64,000 nucleotides of DNA, taken from the NCBI GenBank assembly GCA_025808415.1, contig CP075525.1, forward strand, positions 186,001 to 250,000, in the 5' to 3' direction. Below are positions 44,012-53,118 of this stretch, one piece after another (positions within the stretch are counted from its first letter, which is position 1; the number at the start of each line of letters is the position of its first letter). The notes under the pieces are model-generated. The model did no database searches. It was not told where the DNA came from and saw nothing but the letters and a program-made list of their open reading frames with translations. Position numbers and translations under genes: made by a program. Origin of the DNA: Cyclobacteriaceae bacterium (GTDB taxonomy: Bacteria; Bacteroidota; Bacteroidia; Cytophagales; Cyclobacteriaceae).

Positions 44012-44203
44012 ATGGACAATGTTCGCCTCTTTTTTCTGCTGCTGAGTTTAGCCGCCCTGTTATTTATGGTGGCCGGTTTGTTTAAGCCGTGGCTACTGCT
44101 GTGGTGGGAGGATGTACAGAATCGAAGAAAGGTGATAAAACTGTATGGAAGCATTGCGCTTCTCAGTTACCTGGTATATCTCGGACTTCGTTTTGTGGGA
44201 TAA
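44012..44203 (+). CDS. Small two-span membrane protein
   Basis: 63 residues with two hydrophobic helices (about 6-30 and 46-61) joined by a charged loop (EDVQNRRKVIKL). It sits between divergent mfd and convergent methyltransferase with a TTACTTTTAGTAA palindrome 9 bases before the ATG, so it may have its own promoter. Size and amphipathic loop suggest a genuine small membrane protein; role unknown. Confidence 0.6.
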   Translation: MDNVRLFFLLLSLAALLFMVAGLFKPWLLLWWEDVQNRRKVIKLYGSIALLSYLVYLGLRFVG

Positions 44204-44204
44204 T

Positions 44205-45428
44205 CTATTTCAGCCGATCAGCCACAACCGTGTATTTCTTTTCCAATGCTGTAAACCCAATCAGGTAGTGATCGCCCCCATCGTTTAGCTTTAATTTTTT
44301 CTTCAGCGCCTCAGCGGTGAGTGGATAATTTCGGGTAACAACGTTGGCCTTGCCGGTTATAAAAAATGCCCTGATTGCAGCAGGCTCAGGCTTTACAACG
44401 GCATTAACTTTATAAACACGGCCCGGAAAATCCTTCACAAATTCATTACTGGTGTATAGGTGTGTGTTTGCATGTAATTTATTCAATCTGAATTTTGCTG
44501 ACACCAGCTTGAAGGCACCCGCTTTAAGAATAGAAGCGTTGGGTTCGTATAGATAGGCCAGGGGTTCCGAGAATTCTGCAACCGCAGCCCTTTCTTCAGT
44601 TTGTGTAAAGGAGAATTCTTCTTTATCGTTATCCTGTAAATTGACCGCATGAATTGTGGGCTCACCCAACCAGGATGAATGGCATAAAAAAAGAACCTCC
44701 TTACATTCATTTTTTATTGACAAAATAAAAATAGCCCTAACGTTCTGAAGTTCTTGTAATCCTTGTTGGAGATCAATAAGCGGGGAAGCCTTTATTAAAA
44801 GAAAATCTGACTTGGCGAATAAGGCAGAAGTTAATGCGGTTACATCTGGTTCGCAGGAAGAAAACCTGAATACTTTTTTGTTTGCTTTATCCCTTCGCGA
44901 TGGATCAAGGTAAAGGAGATCAAATCGTTTGTCCGTTTGCTGAAGAAATCCCTCGGCTGTAATTGCCTGATATGAAATATTTTTAGCCCCCAGCTTTTCA
45001 TGATTATGCCGGGTTATTTCAAGCAGCGTTTGATTCGGCTCCACGTAATCAACATGGTCAAATACCTTACTGAAAAAATAACTGTCTACACCAAAACCGC
45101 CAGTAAGGTCTGCACAGCTTTTACATTCCGGCAAAAAAAGGTGAATCACTTCTGCTTTGAAATTTGCAGATACCTCGGATGAACTTTGCTCAAGATTGAC
45201 TGAAGGTGGATAAACCATTCCGGTTGTGGCGTAGTAGGATGGAAGTTTATCTTTAGCTTTTCTTCTTCCCCGTAATTGCTCAGCCAAAGCGGCTGTCGGA
45301 ATACCAAAGAGCGATTTGTGTTTTAAAACAAGTTTCCTTTCATCGTCATGCTCGTGCTCTTGCAAATACTGCTGCACTTCAGGCGCAGCCAGTGAATGTA
45401 ATTGTGAGGCAGAATTGGATTCAGACAT
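44205..45428 (-). CDS. SAM-dependent methyltransferase with THUMP-like domain
   Basis: 407 residues from ATG 45428 (an upstream TTG at 45440 is less likely). The SAM-binding core begins CADLTGGFGVDSYFFS, with the catalytic-type motif LLYLDPSRRD resembling DPP-type N-methyltransferases. The N-terminal helical part (QQYLQEHEHDDERKLVLKHK) and the C-terminal THUMP-like part suggest an RNA substrate. Related to proteins next to TrmA/RlmI in annotation, but the specific base is unknown. Confidence 0.85.
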   Translation of the reverse strand: MSESNSASQLHSLAAPEVQQYLQEHEHDDERKLVLKHKSLFGIPTAALAEQLRGRRKAKDKLPSYYATTGMVYPPSVNLEQSSSEVSANFKAEVIHLFLPECKSCADLTGGFGVDSYFFSKVFDHVDYVEPNQTLLEITRHNHEKLGAKNISYQAITAEGFLQQTDKRFDLLYLDPSRRDKANKKVFRFSSCEPDVTALTSALFAKSDFLLIKASPLIDLQQGLQELQNVRAIFILSIKNECKEVLFLCHSSWLGEPTIHAVNLQDNDKEEFSFTQTEERAAVAEFSEPLAYLYEPNASILKAGAFKLVSAKFRLNKLHANTHLYTSNEFVKDFPGRVYKVNAVVKPEPAAIRAFFITGKANVVTRNYPLTAEALKKKLKLNDGGDHYLIGFTALEKKYTVVADRLK

Positions 45429-45490
45429 ATACGGAATCAAAGTAACCGAAATTTTCCATCAACTGATGGTCAATTTGTAATTTGCCATCC

Positions 45491-46726
45491 ATGTACGATC
45501 TTATAGTAATTGGTGGCGGTGCGGCCGGATTTTTTGGGGCTATTCAGGCCGCTGAGCTAAATCCACATTTAAAGATTGTTATTCTTGAAAAATCAGGAAA
45601 GCTTTTATCGAAAGTTAAGATTTCGGGTGGAGGCAGATGCAACGTTACCCATTACGAGTTTAATGTAAAGGCATTGGCGCATCACTACCCACGCGGGGAG
45701 AAGACCTTGCGAAACCTTTTTCAAAAATTTCAGGCGAAAGATGTTGTTGCCTGGTTTGAGCAAAAGGGCATAGCACTTAAGACAGAAGCCGATGGCCGGA
45801 TGTTCCCAACAACCAATTCTTCCCAAACCATTATCGATTGTTTTTTGAGTGAGGCGAAAAAAAGAAATATAGAAATCAGACTAAATGAAGCCGTAACAGA
45901 TATCCAAAGACTGCAGGATACTTTATGTATCGCAACAGCTACCGGCAAAACCATTGATGCCAAAAATGTATTGGTAGCCATTGGTGGCCATCCTCAGCAC
46001 AGCAGTTATGAATGGATTGAAAAATTGGGGCACTCCATAACACCACTTGTTCCTTCATTATTTACATTCAATGATCCTTCAAAACGATTTAGTTCATTGA
46101 TGGGAATAGCCGTTGAGAACGGTTTGGTAAGAATTGCCGGCACAAAGTTTATGCAGCAGGGCCCCGTGCTTATTACCCATTGGGGGCTAAGTGGCCCTGC
46201 AGTAATTAAGCTTTCTGCCTGGGCTGCAGAATGGCTTCATCAGGTAAATTATGAATTTACAGTACTGATGAGTTGGGTAGGGGATAGAAAGGAGGAAGGG
46301 CTTAGAGACGAATTAACCGCATTACGAACATCAAGACCGAAACTTCATGTAGTAACAAACCCACTGTTTCAATTATCACAACGATTGTGGACTAAGCTTT
46401 GTGAAGAGGCAGAAATTGAGCCGGGCAAAATATGGGGGGAGCTCAGCAACCGTAACCTCAATAAATTAATTGAGCAATTACTCAGGTGCCAATTTCATAT
46501 AAAAGGTAAAACTACCTTTAAGGATGAGTTTGTTACCTGTGGTGGGGTTGACTTGAATGAGATTAACCAGGAGACGATGGAGAGCAGACTTGTTCCGGGT
46601 ATCTATTTTGCAGGGGAGGTGCTGAACATTGATGGCGAAACGGGTGGGTTTAATTTTCAATCGGCATGGACTACTGCATGGGTTGCTGCGCGACATATAG
46701 CACAAAAAGAAAAGGCCGGAGGTTAA
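45491..46726 (+). CDS. HI0933/YhiN-family flavoprotein
   Basis: 411 residues from ATG 45491 (a TTG 9 bases upstream is also in frame). The FAD-binding motif is LIVIGGGAAGFFGAI (about 4-18), followed by SGGGRCNVTH, a hallmark of the HI0933/BaiN family. The C-terminal block FAGEVLNIDGETGGFNFQSAWTTAWVA is also typical. These are NAD(P)H-dependent oxidoreductases of poorly known substrate. The stop codon lies in the loop of its own terminator. Confidence 0.93.
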   Translation: MYDLIVIGGGAAGFFGAIQAAELNPHLKIVILEKSGKLLSKVKISGGGRCNVTHYEFNVKALAHHYPRGEKTLRNLFQKFQAKDVVAWFEQKGIALKTEADGRMFPTTNSSQTIIDCFLSEAKKRNIEIRLNEAVTDIQRLQDTLCIATATGKTIDAKNVLVAIGGHPQHSSYEWIEKLGHSITPLVPSLFTFNDPSKRFSSLMGIAVENGLVRIAGTKFMQQGPVLITHWGLSGPAVIKLSAWAAEWLHQVNYEFTVLMSWVGDRKEEGLRDELTALRTSRPKLHVVTNPLFQLSQRLWTKLCEEAEIEPGKIWGELSNRNLNKLIEQLLRCQFHIKGKTTFKDEFVTCGGVDLNEINQETMESRLVPGIYFAGEVLNIDGETGGFNFQSAWTTAWVAARHIAQKEKAGG

Positions 46727-46736
46727 TCCGGCCTTT
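46711..46736. terminator. Bidirectional terminator containing a stop codon
   Basis: AAAGGCCGGA-ggttaa-TCCGGCCTTT, a 10-bp stem. The TAA of the flavoprotein gene is in the loop. Shared with the convergent asd. Confidence 0.85.
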
Positions 46737-46757
46737 GAATAGTTAATGTTGGATATT

Positions 46758-47750
46758 TTAGTAAACCAAGCTCTTCTCCAACATAAACTCGGCAATTTGC
46801 ACAGCATTGGTAGCTGCGCCCTTGCGCAAGTTGTCGGCCACAATCCAGAAGTTAAATGTATTGGGTTGTGATTCGTCCCTTCTAATCCTCCCCACAAAAA
46901 CCTCATCGCGTCCCTGGGAATTTATTGGCATCGGGTAAACATTATTCTTCGGGTCGTCTTGAACAATAATACCGGGTGTATTCGCCAGTATTGATCGCGC
47001 TTCGCTGCAGGTGAAGTCGTGATAGAACTCAGCATTCACCGCCTCTGCATGGCCACCGATAGTAGGCACACGCACCGTGGTAGAGGTAATACCAAGGGTT
47101 TGGTCGCCAAGGATTTTACGTGTTTCATTCACCATCTTCATCTCTTCCTTGGTATAGCCGTTATCCAAAAACACATCGATGTGCGGTAAGGTATTCATAT
47201 CAATGTTATGCGGATAAACCTTATTGCCCTTGATACCGGCCCGCTCATCCTGTAGTTGCTGTACCGCATCCTTGCCGGTTCCGGTTACAGATTGATAGGT
47301 GGAAACAACAATTCGTTTCAGTTTGTACTTCGCGTGAAGCGGGGCCAGCGCCATTACCATTTGAATGGTAGAACAATTGGGATTAGCGATGATACGGTCG
47401 TCAGTGGTTAGCTCTTGCCCGTTAATTTCCGGTACAATTAACTTCTTGGTAGGATCCATTCTCCAGGCAGACGAATTATCGATTACGATGCTGCCCATTT
47501 CGGCAAAGCGGGGAGCCCACTCCAACGAGGTATTACCTCCGGCCGAGAAAATAGCCATGTCAGGGGCCAGCTTACAAGCCTCTTCAATGCTTTTAATGGT
47601 GTATTCCTTGCCCTTAAAGGTCAAGGTTTGGCCAACCGACTTGGCGGAGGCCACTAAGTACAATTCGTCAAACGGAAAGTTTCTTTCTTCAACTACTTTC
47701 AGGATTTCCTGGCCAACCAACCCGGTGGCCCCCACAACGGCTAACTTCAT
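46758..47750 (-). CDS. asd: Aspartate-semialdehyde dehydrogenase
   Basis: 330 residues from ATG 47750 (a longer frame to 47807 adds nothing recognisable). It reduces aspartyl phosphate to the semialdehyde for lysine, diaminopimelate, threonine and methionine. NADP site VGATGLVGQE (about 5-14), catalytic cysteine in ANPNCSTIQ (C about 127), and the histidine block GGHAEAVNAEF are in place. Transcribed from a promoter that faces the next gene. Confidence 0.97.
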   Translation of the reverse strand: MKLAVVGATGLVGQEILKVVEERNFPFDELYLVASAKSVGQTLTFKGKEYTIKSIEEACKLAPDMAIFSAGGNTSLEWAPRFAEMGSIVIDNSSAWRMDPTKKLIVPEINGQELTTDDRIIANPNCSTIQMVMALAPLHAKYKLKRIVVSTYQSVTGTGKDAVQQLQDERAGIKGNKVYPHNIDMNTLPHIDVFLDNGYTKEEMKMVNETRKILGDQTLGITSTTVRVPTIGGHAEAVNAEFYHDFTCSEARSILANTPGIIVQDDPKNNVYPMPINSQGRDEVFVGRIRRDESQPNTFNFWIVADNLRKGAATNAVQIAEFMLEKSLVY

Positions 47751-47804
47751 TATCGTATTTAATTGTTTAAAACCAAGCTTCGTCCCTGTTCCGGAACGGA
47801 CGCG

Positions 47805-47821
47805 CAAAAATAGTATTTTTG
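47805..47821. promoter_or_regulatory. Back-to-back -7 elements of asd and the lamin-tail gene
   Basis: CAAAAATAGTATTTTTG is a 17-base perfect palindrome made of TATTTTTG on each strand. Each fits TAnnTTTG. One serves asd (minus), the other the gene at 47837 (plus). A TTG for the minus promoter lies 22 bases away (47835-47837); none is clear for the plus side. Confidence 0.55.
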
Positions 47822-47836
47822 GTTACAGGCATAACA

Positions 47837-50482
47837 ATGGATGTAACGAATAAAATTCCTTTAGTTCACTGCACACGATTGCTCATGATAAATATCAGTG
47901 TCATTTGCTTTCTTATGCTCTTGAGCCAGGTATGTTTGGCGCAGTTTTCCGATACCTTTTCCGATGGCGACTACACCCAAAACCCAACCTGGACGCCCGA
48001 TGACCCCAACAACTGGTTGGTTGCTAACGGCCAACTGCGTTCAAACTCCTCTGTGGCAAGTTCCTCGTTTTGGATATCAACCCCATCCGCTAAAGTAACC
48101 GAAGCCCAGTGGGAGTTTTTTGTCAACCTACAGTTTAACACCTCAAGCGCTAACTATGTTGATGTTTACCTGGTTTCGGCAAACCAAAACTTGGGCGCTG
48201 CGGGCAACAACGGCTACTTTGTGCGTATTGGTGGAACACCCGATGAAGTTAGTCTATATAAAATAGTTGGAGGTACGGCCTCCGTTATCATTAACGGGAC
48301 GGATGGCGTAACCAATTTTTCAAACAATGTGTTGCGTGTAAAAGTGGTGCGCAATGCAGCCCACCTTTGGACGCTTTCGTACGATAACACCGGAACAGGC
48401 AATAATTACTTTGACGAGCCGCCTGTGACTGATAATACCTTTACCGTTGGAAACTATTTTGGTATTCGTATTGTCCAATCAACATCATCGTTTTTCAACC
48501 GCCACTTCTTCGATAACTTTTATGTTGGCGATATTGTACAGGATACCGAACCTCCTTTAATTCTTTCGGTAAATGCATTAACCGCTAATGTACTGGACGT
48601 ATTTTTTAATGAAAGGGTTGATCCTTTCACTGCACAAACACCAGCTAACTATTCAGTTAACAATAATGTGGGTCAGCCTCAAACTGCTCTTTTGCAACCC
48701 AATGAACGAACCGTTCGGTTAACCTTTTCCAATTCTTTTCCCAACGGCATTACCTGTCAGTTAACGGTGAGTAACGTGAAGGACATTTCAGCCAATGCCA
48801 TTACATCTGCAAATGCTGATTTTTTCTTTTTTCAATCCTTACCTGTGCAGCACAAGGATGTAATTTTTACCGAACTCTTTCCAGACCCAAATCCGGTTAT
48901 CGGTTTGCCCGAAGCAGAATTTGTTGAGTTGTATAACCGCAGCGGCAACCCGGTTAACCTGGTGGGCTGGAAATTTTCCGATCCATCATCAACTGCAACG
49001 CTTCCAAATTTCATTTTGCAACCGGGCGCCTTTGTAATTATTACACCAAATACTTCAGCCTCTTTGTTTTCGACTTTCGGATCGGTGATAGGTGTTTCCA
49101 ATTTTCCCACACTGAATAACAGTGGGGATAATCTGTTATTGCGCGATCCCGGTAACGCGGTGATTGACTATGCTGATTACACAGATGCCTGGTATAAGGA
49201 CGATGACAAGCGGCAAGGCGGATGGACGCTGGAGTTAATTGATACAGAAAATACATGTGCCGAAGAAGAGAATTGGGTCGCCTCGGAACATCCTTCAGGC
49301 GGAACGCCCGGTAAAGAAAATTCTGTTAAAGCATCAAAGCCCGACCTCACGGGACCGAAATTGGTATATGCCATTCCCACCTCACCCACACAAATTAAAA
49401 TCGGGTTTGACGAAAAACTAGAAGCTGATCTCCCATTAGTCACCGACTTTATTATCTCTCCGACTCTTGAGGTAATGTCAGTCTCATTTTCTTCAACCCG
49501 TTTACGCGAACTTCTCCTCGAACTGGGCGCCCCTATTTCTCCACAGCAAACCTATACCATAACTGTTGCGAACATCCGCGATTGCAGTGGCAATCTCCTC
49601 CAGGAAAACTTTCGTTCAGTGAGCTTTGGCTTTCCTGAAGATGCACAACAAGGTGATGTTGTTATTAATGAACTGCTTTTTAACCCACGGCCATTTGGTG
49701 TTGACTTTATTGAAATCCTTAACCGATCGAACAAGTTTATTAACCTGAAGAACTGGCAGATTGGAAATGTTGAGAACGGACTACCCACCAATTTGAAAGT
49801 TGTTACAACGGATGATTTGTTGTTGCCCCCGTCATACAAACTCGCATTTACAACTGATCCCGCTACCATTCGGGCGCATTATCCAAAATCTTCGCAAGGC
49901 AATTTATTTCGTGTTTCTTCGCTGCCTTCTTTCCCCGACAGGGAAGGGTCTGCAAGCCTGGTAAATCCATCAGGCGTAACCATTGACAACATGCGTTATG
50001 AACAGAACTTTCATTCTGTTTTTCTGCGCGACAAAGAAGGCGTTTCGTTGGAACGGATTTATGCGGAGGGCAACAGCAACGATCCCAACAATTGGAAGTC
50101 AGCAGCCTCAACAGAAAATTTTGCCACACCGGGCTATGCCAATTCAAATGCAGGCAATACTCAACCTGTAACGGGCGAAGTAAAAATTGAACCCGAAATT
50201 TTTGTTCCGTTATACGGTCAGCCGGATTTCACCGAGATACGGTATGACTTTGATCGCGGTGGGCGTGTGGCCAACATAAAAATTCTTGATCAGCAAGGTC
50301 GTGAAATCAAGCAACTGGCGAACAATCAAACCCTAGCAACAAAAGGTTTTTTTCGTTGGGATGGTGATCGTGATGATGGTACCAAGGCTCGGCCAGGTTA
50401 TTACGTAGTGTGGTTTGAGTTGTTTGACAATACAGGCTTGGTGGAAACATATCGAAAGCGTGTTGTGATTGCTGCCCGATAG
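47837..50482 (+). CDS. Secreted protein with two lamin-tail domains
   Basis: 881 residues from ATG 47837; ATG 47885 is an alternative, but the earlier one keeps a positively charged n-region before the signal core (ISVICFLMLLSQVCLAQ) and fits the promoter. An N-terminal jelly-roll-like part (about 40-230) is followed by an Ig-like segment, a first lamin-tail domain (VIFTELFPDPNP...FVELYNRSG, about 340-450), another Ig-like stretch and a second lamin-tail domain (VVINELLFNPRP...FIEILNRSN, about 610-730). The end (NIKILDQQGREI...FRWDGDRDDGTKARPGYYVVWF) is FlgD-like/T9SS-tail-like. Probably surface-exposed. Confidence 0.85.
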   Translation: MDVTNKIPLVHCTRLLMINISVICFLMLLSQVCLAQFSDTFSDGDYTQNPTWTPDDPNNWLVANGQLRSNSSVASSSFWISTPSAKVTEAQWEFFVNLQFNTSSANYVDVYLVSANQNLGAAGNNGYFVRIGGTPDEVSLYKIVGGTASVIINGTDGVTNFSNNVLRVKVVRNAAHLWTLSYDNTGTGNNYFDEPPVTDNTFTVGNYFGIRIVQSTSSFFNRHFFDNFYVGDIVQDTEPPLILSVNALTANVLDVFFNERVDPFTAQTPANYSVNNNVGQPQTALLQPNERTVRLTFSNSFPNGITCQLTVSNVKDISANAITSANADFFFFQSLPVQHKDVIFTELFPDPNPVIGLPEAEFVELYNRSGNPVNLVGWKFSDPSSTATLPNFILQPGAFVIITPNTSASLFSTFGSVIGVSNFPTLNNSGDNLLLRDPGNAVIDYADYTDAWYKDDDKRQGGWTLELIDTENTCAEEENWVASEHPSGGTPGKENSVKASKPDLTGPKLVYAIPTSPTQIKIGFDEKLEADLPLVTDFIISPTLEVMSVSFSSTRLRELLLELGAPISPQQTYTITVANIRDCSGNLLQENFRSVSFGFPEDAQQGDVVINELLFNPRPFGVDFIEILNRSNKFINLKNWQIGNVENGLPTNLKVVTTDDLLLPPSYKLAFTTDPATIRAHYPKSSQGNLFRVSSLPSFPDREGSASLVNPSGVTIDNMRYEQNFHSVFLRDKEGVSLERIYAEGNSNDPNNWKSAASTENFATPGYANSNAGNTQPVTGEVKIEPEIFVPLYGQPDFTEIRYDFDRGGRVANIKILDQQGREIKQLANNQTLATKGFFRWDGDRDDGTKARPGYYVVWFELFDNTGLVETYRKRVVIAAR

Positions 50483-50526
50483 AAGAGGTTGGGATTTCAA
50501 ACGTGGTAATAAACCCCCCTTTATTT

Positions 50527-50555
50527 TTTGTTTTACCCCCCACCCTGTATTTTTG
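50527..50555 (+). promoter_or_regulatory. Promoter of the dksA-like/scpB/pseudouridine synthase operon
   Basis: TTTG (50527-50530), 17 bases, TATTTTTG (50548-50555): both Bacteroidota elements. The ATG at 50627 is 71 bases downstream. Confidence 0.6.
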
Positions 50556-50626
50556 CCCGTCCAAAAAATGGCACCGACCGACCGGATTCAACCGGGCGGA
50601 CGCAACTTTTTAAACAGGAAAAATTT

Positions 50627-51325
50627 ATGGCAAAAGCAAAGAAAACAGCCAAAGCAGCAAAGAAATCAACTGTTAAGGCAAAAGCTAAGGCTAAGAAAGC
50701 GACCCCCGCAAAAGCTAAAAAAGCAGCCAAAAAGCCTGCGCCCAAAAAAGCAGCTAAGCCTGTAGCTAAGAAGCCCGTTAAGGCGGCTAAAAAGGTGGTA
50801 GCCAAACCTGTTGAAAAGAAGGTTGTGGCCAAGAAACCTGCCGCTAAACCTGCCGATAGGCCATCGTTGCTAAACCCAACTTTTTTCCCACCCCTCACAC
50901 AGCGGCCTATTGCCCACAAGCCGGCCAACAAAATTTCTGTTTCGGAAGACAAAACCCGTTATTCTGAAGAAGAGCTAAAGGAGTTTGAAAGTCTTATCAA
51001 CGAAAAGCTGGAAAAGGCCCGTGGTGAATACAAAATCCTGAAGGAAACACTTAACCGTAACAACGATGAAGGTACCGATGCTACCTCGGGAGGAAACACT
51101 AAGGTTTTAGAGGACGGTGCAGAAACAGCCGAGAAGGAAAACTTAAGCCAGCTTGCGGCTCGTCAACAGAAGTATATTACCAACCTGGAGAATGCCCTTG
51201 TTCGCATTAAGAACGGCACGTATGGCATATGCTCCGTTACCGGAAAATTAATTCCAAAAGAAAGATTGATTGCAGTGCCCCATACCACGCAATCCATTGA
51301 AGCTAAAATGATGAAGAAAGACTAA
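50627..51325 (+). CDS. DksA/TraR-like protein with histone-H1-like tail
   Basis: 232 residues from ATG 50627, preceded by AGGA; a longer frame to 50528 is unlikely because it spans the promoter. The first about 85 residues are Lys/Ala/Pro repeats (KKAAKKPAPKKAAKPVAKK), like histone H1 or Hc1 tails, and should bind DNA or RNA. The C-terminal part has the coiled-coil and finger layout of TraR/DksA (YSEEELKEFESLINEKL... NALVRIKNGTYGIC). Only one of the four finger cysteines remains (GICSVTGKLI, and TTQSIEAK in place of the last pair), so zinc is unlikely. Followed after one base by scpB. Confidence 0.85.
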   Translation: MAKAKKTAKAAKKSTVKAKAKAKKATPAKAKKAAKKPAPKKAAKPVAKKPVKAAKKVVAKPVEKKVVAKKPAAKPADRPSLLNPTFFPPLTQRPIAHKPANKISVSEDKTRYSEEELKEFESLINEKLEKARGEYKILKETLNRNNDEGTDATSGGNTKVLEDGAETAEKENLSQLAARQQKYITNLENALVRIKNGTYGICSVTGKLIPKERLIAVPHTTQSIEAKMMKKD

Positions 51326-51326
51326 C

Positions 51327-51911
51327 ATGGATTTTCTTCAAAACCATATTGAGGCCCTGATCTTCTGCTCACCAGCCCCGGTAAAAGTTGCCGATATAAA
51401 AGCCTGCCTGTCGGAAATGTTTAATGCAGATGTGCCCGAAGAGGATATTGCCAACGCCATTGTTCGCCTGGAAGAAAAATTTGCCTCTGATGAATTTGCT
51501 TTCCAACTAAACAAAGCCAATGGCGGGTACCAGTTTTTAACCAAGCCTGCGTACCAGTCAAGTATCGGCATTTTGCTTAAGCAACAATCGAAAAAGCGAC
51601 TGTCTACATCGGCCATGGAAACATTGGCCATTATTGCCTACAAGCAGCCCATATCGAAAACAGAAGTGGAAAATATTCGTGGTGTGAATTGCGACTATGC
51701 CGTTCAGAAATTATTGGACAAAGGATTAGTAGAGATTAAAGGTAAAGGCGAAACTATTGGGCGCCCTATGCTGTACGGCACCTCTGCAAAATTTATGGAG
51801 TACTTTGGCATCAATGAACTGGCTGACCTTCCGGTGCCCAAAGATTTTACAACCGAAATTAATATCATTGGGGAAAGCACCGACCTAAAAGATACCGATG
51901 CGCAAGCGTGA
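51327..51911 (+). CDS. scpB: ScpB, segregation and condensation protein
   Basis: 194 residues. ScpB is the winged-helix subunit that joins ScpA and SMC into the condensin complex. The family block STSAMETLAIIAYKQPISKTEVENIRGVN (split around residues 91-119) and the downstream LLDKGLVEIKGKGETIGRPMLYGTS are clear. scpA is not in the window. The end overlaps the next gene by 14 bases. Confidence 0.95.
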   Translation: MDFLQNHIEALIFCSPAPVKVADIKACLSEMFNADVPEEDIANAIVRLEEKFASDEFAFQLNKANGGYQFLTKPAYQSSIGILLKQQSKKRLSTSAMETLAIIAYKQPISKTEVENIRGVNCDYAVQKLLDKGLVEIKGKGETIGRPMLYGTSAKFMEYFGINELADLPVPKDFTTEINIIGESTDLKDTDAQA

Positions 51912-53118
51912 TTCTTCCGGCCCCTCCCGGGGCAAGCGCGGAGCCTCCCGTCAGGAGCGCCCCCCAGGAAGATCAACATCTTCTGGTAAACCATCGTTTC
52001 GGAAATCAAGCAAAGAGGAAGGTAAGCGAAGGTTCGATAAAGACGAACCAAAAAAACCGTTCAAGAAATTTGACAAGGGCCCATCAACACGATCGGGAGA
52101 AAAGCCGTTTGCGGGAAAACCAAAGTTTGATAAGCGATCATCTTTTCGAAAATCAGAAGGGGAATCGTTTGAGGAAAAAAAGCGATTCGACAGCGAGGGC
52201 ACTAAATCCTCTTATCGAAAACCTGATAAAACGGGTCGCGGCAAGAAGTTTACGAAAACAGGGCCGGGCTTTTCAACAAACACAGAAAAGCCCAATGAAA
52301 GGCGAGAAACAAAGCCACGCGGGTTTTTTAACAAGCAATCATCCGGAAGGTTAGGACCGGGAAAGCATTCGACAAAGAAGCAAGAGACACCAACCATTAA
52401 CAGCCAGACTGGCAAGTACAGACTTAACCGTTACATCGCCAACAGTGGTGTTTGCTCCAGGCGTGAAGCAGATGAGTTGATTAAGATGGGTTTGGTTTCT
52501 GTGAATGGAAAAGTAATTACGGAAATGGGTTTTCAGGTAGGTGCCCGCGATGAAGTGCGTTATGAGGGCCGCGTGTTGCGCGCAGAAAAACCCGTGTACA
52601 TTTTAATGAACAAGCCAAAGGGTTACCTCACCACAACCAAGGATCCGCAGGAGCGGAACACCGTGATGCACATTATTGGCAATGCCGTAAAAGAACGTGT
52701 TTACCCCGTTGGCCGCCTCGACAGAAATACAACAGGTTTGTTGTTGTTTACCAACGATGGCGACCTGGCCGATAAGCTTTCGCACCCTTCCTACAATGTA
52801 AAAAAAATCTACAAGGTTGAGTTGGATCGCCCGCTCACGAAAAATGATTTTCAGAAAATAATGGATGGTGTTCAATTGGAAGAAGGCCGTGCGGTGGTTG
52901 ATGACCTGGCCATTGTGTCTGACGATGGTAAAACCGTGGGTATTGAGTTGCACATTGGTTGGAACAGGGTGGTGCGCAGGATTTTTGAGAAACTCGAATA
53001 TGTTGTTGTTCGCCTTGACCGCTCGGTTTATGCAGGATTAGATAAAAAGGATTTGCCCCGTGGCCACTGGCGATTTTTAACACAGGAAGAAATCATCCGC
53101 CTCAAGCATTTTAAATAA
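51898..53118 (+). CDS. RsuA/RluB-type pseudouridine synthase with long basic extension
   Basis: 406 residues. The first about 175 are an Arg/Lys/Ser/Gly-rich low-complexity tail (for example KKPFKKFDKGPSTRSGEKPF). Then come an S4 domain (YRLNRYIANSGVCSRREADELI) and the catalytic domain with GRLDRNTTGLLLFTNDGDLA, where the aspartate of GRLDRNT is catalytic. It modifies a uridine of 16S or 23S rRNA; RluB-like is my guess. ATG 51898 lies within the end of scpB. The basic tail matches the style of the DksA-like protein in the same operon. Confidence 0.93.
   Translation: MRKRDSSGPSRGKRGASRQERPPGRSTSSGKPSFRKSSKEEGKRRFDKDEPKKPFKKFDKGPSTRSGEKPFAGKPKFDKRSSFRKSEGESFEEKKRFDSEGTKSSYRKPDKTGRGKKFTKTGPGFSTNTEKPNERRETKPRGFFNKQSSGRLGPGKHSTKKQETPTINSQTGKYRLNRYIANSGVCSRREADELIKMGLVSVNGKVITEMGFQVGARDEVRYEGRVLRAEKPVYILMNKPKGYLTTTKDPQERNTVMHIIGNAVKERVYPVGRLDRNTTGLLLFTNDGDLADKLSHPSYNVKKIYKVELDRPLTKNDFQKIMDGVQLEEGRAVVDDLAIVSDDGKTVGIELHIGWNRVVRRIFEKLEYVVVRLDRSVYAGLDKKDLPRGHWRFLTQEEIIRLKHFK

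Noticed and set aside
47365..47853. A 162-codon plus-strand frame over asd
   Set aside because: Antisense shadow of asd that also crosses its promoter.
50533..50952. A 139-codon minus-strand Ala/Phe/Leu-rich frame
   Set aside because: Mirror of the Lys/Ala-rich tail of the DksA-like gene; its hydrophobic look comes from the antisense of AAG/GCC codons.
51908..52354. A 148-codon frame in the start of the pseudouridine synthase gene
   Set aside because: Alternative frame of a low-complexity basic tail.
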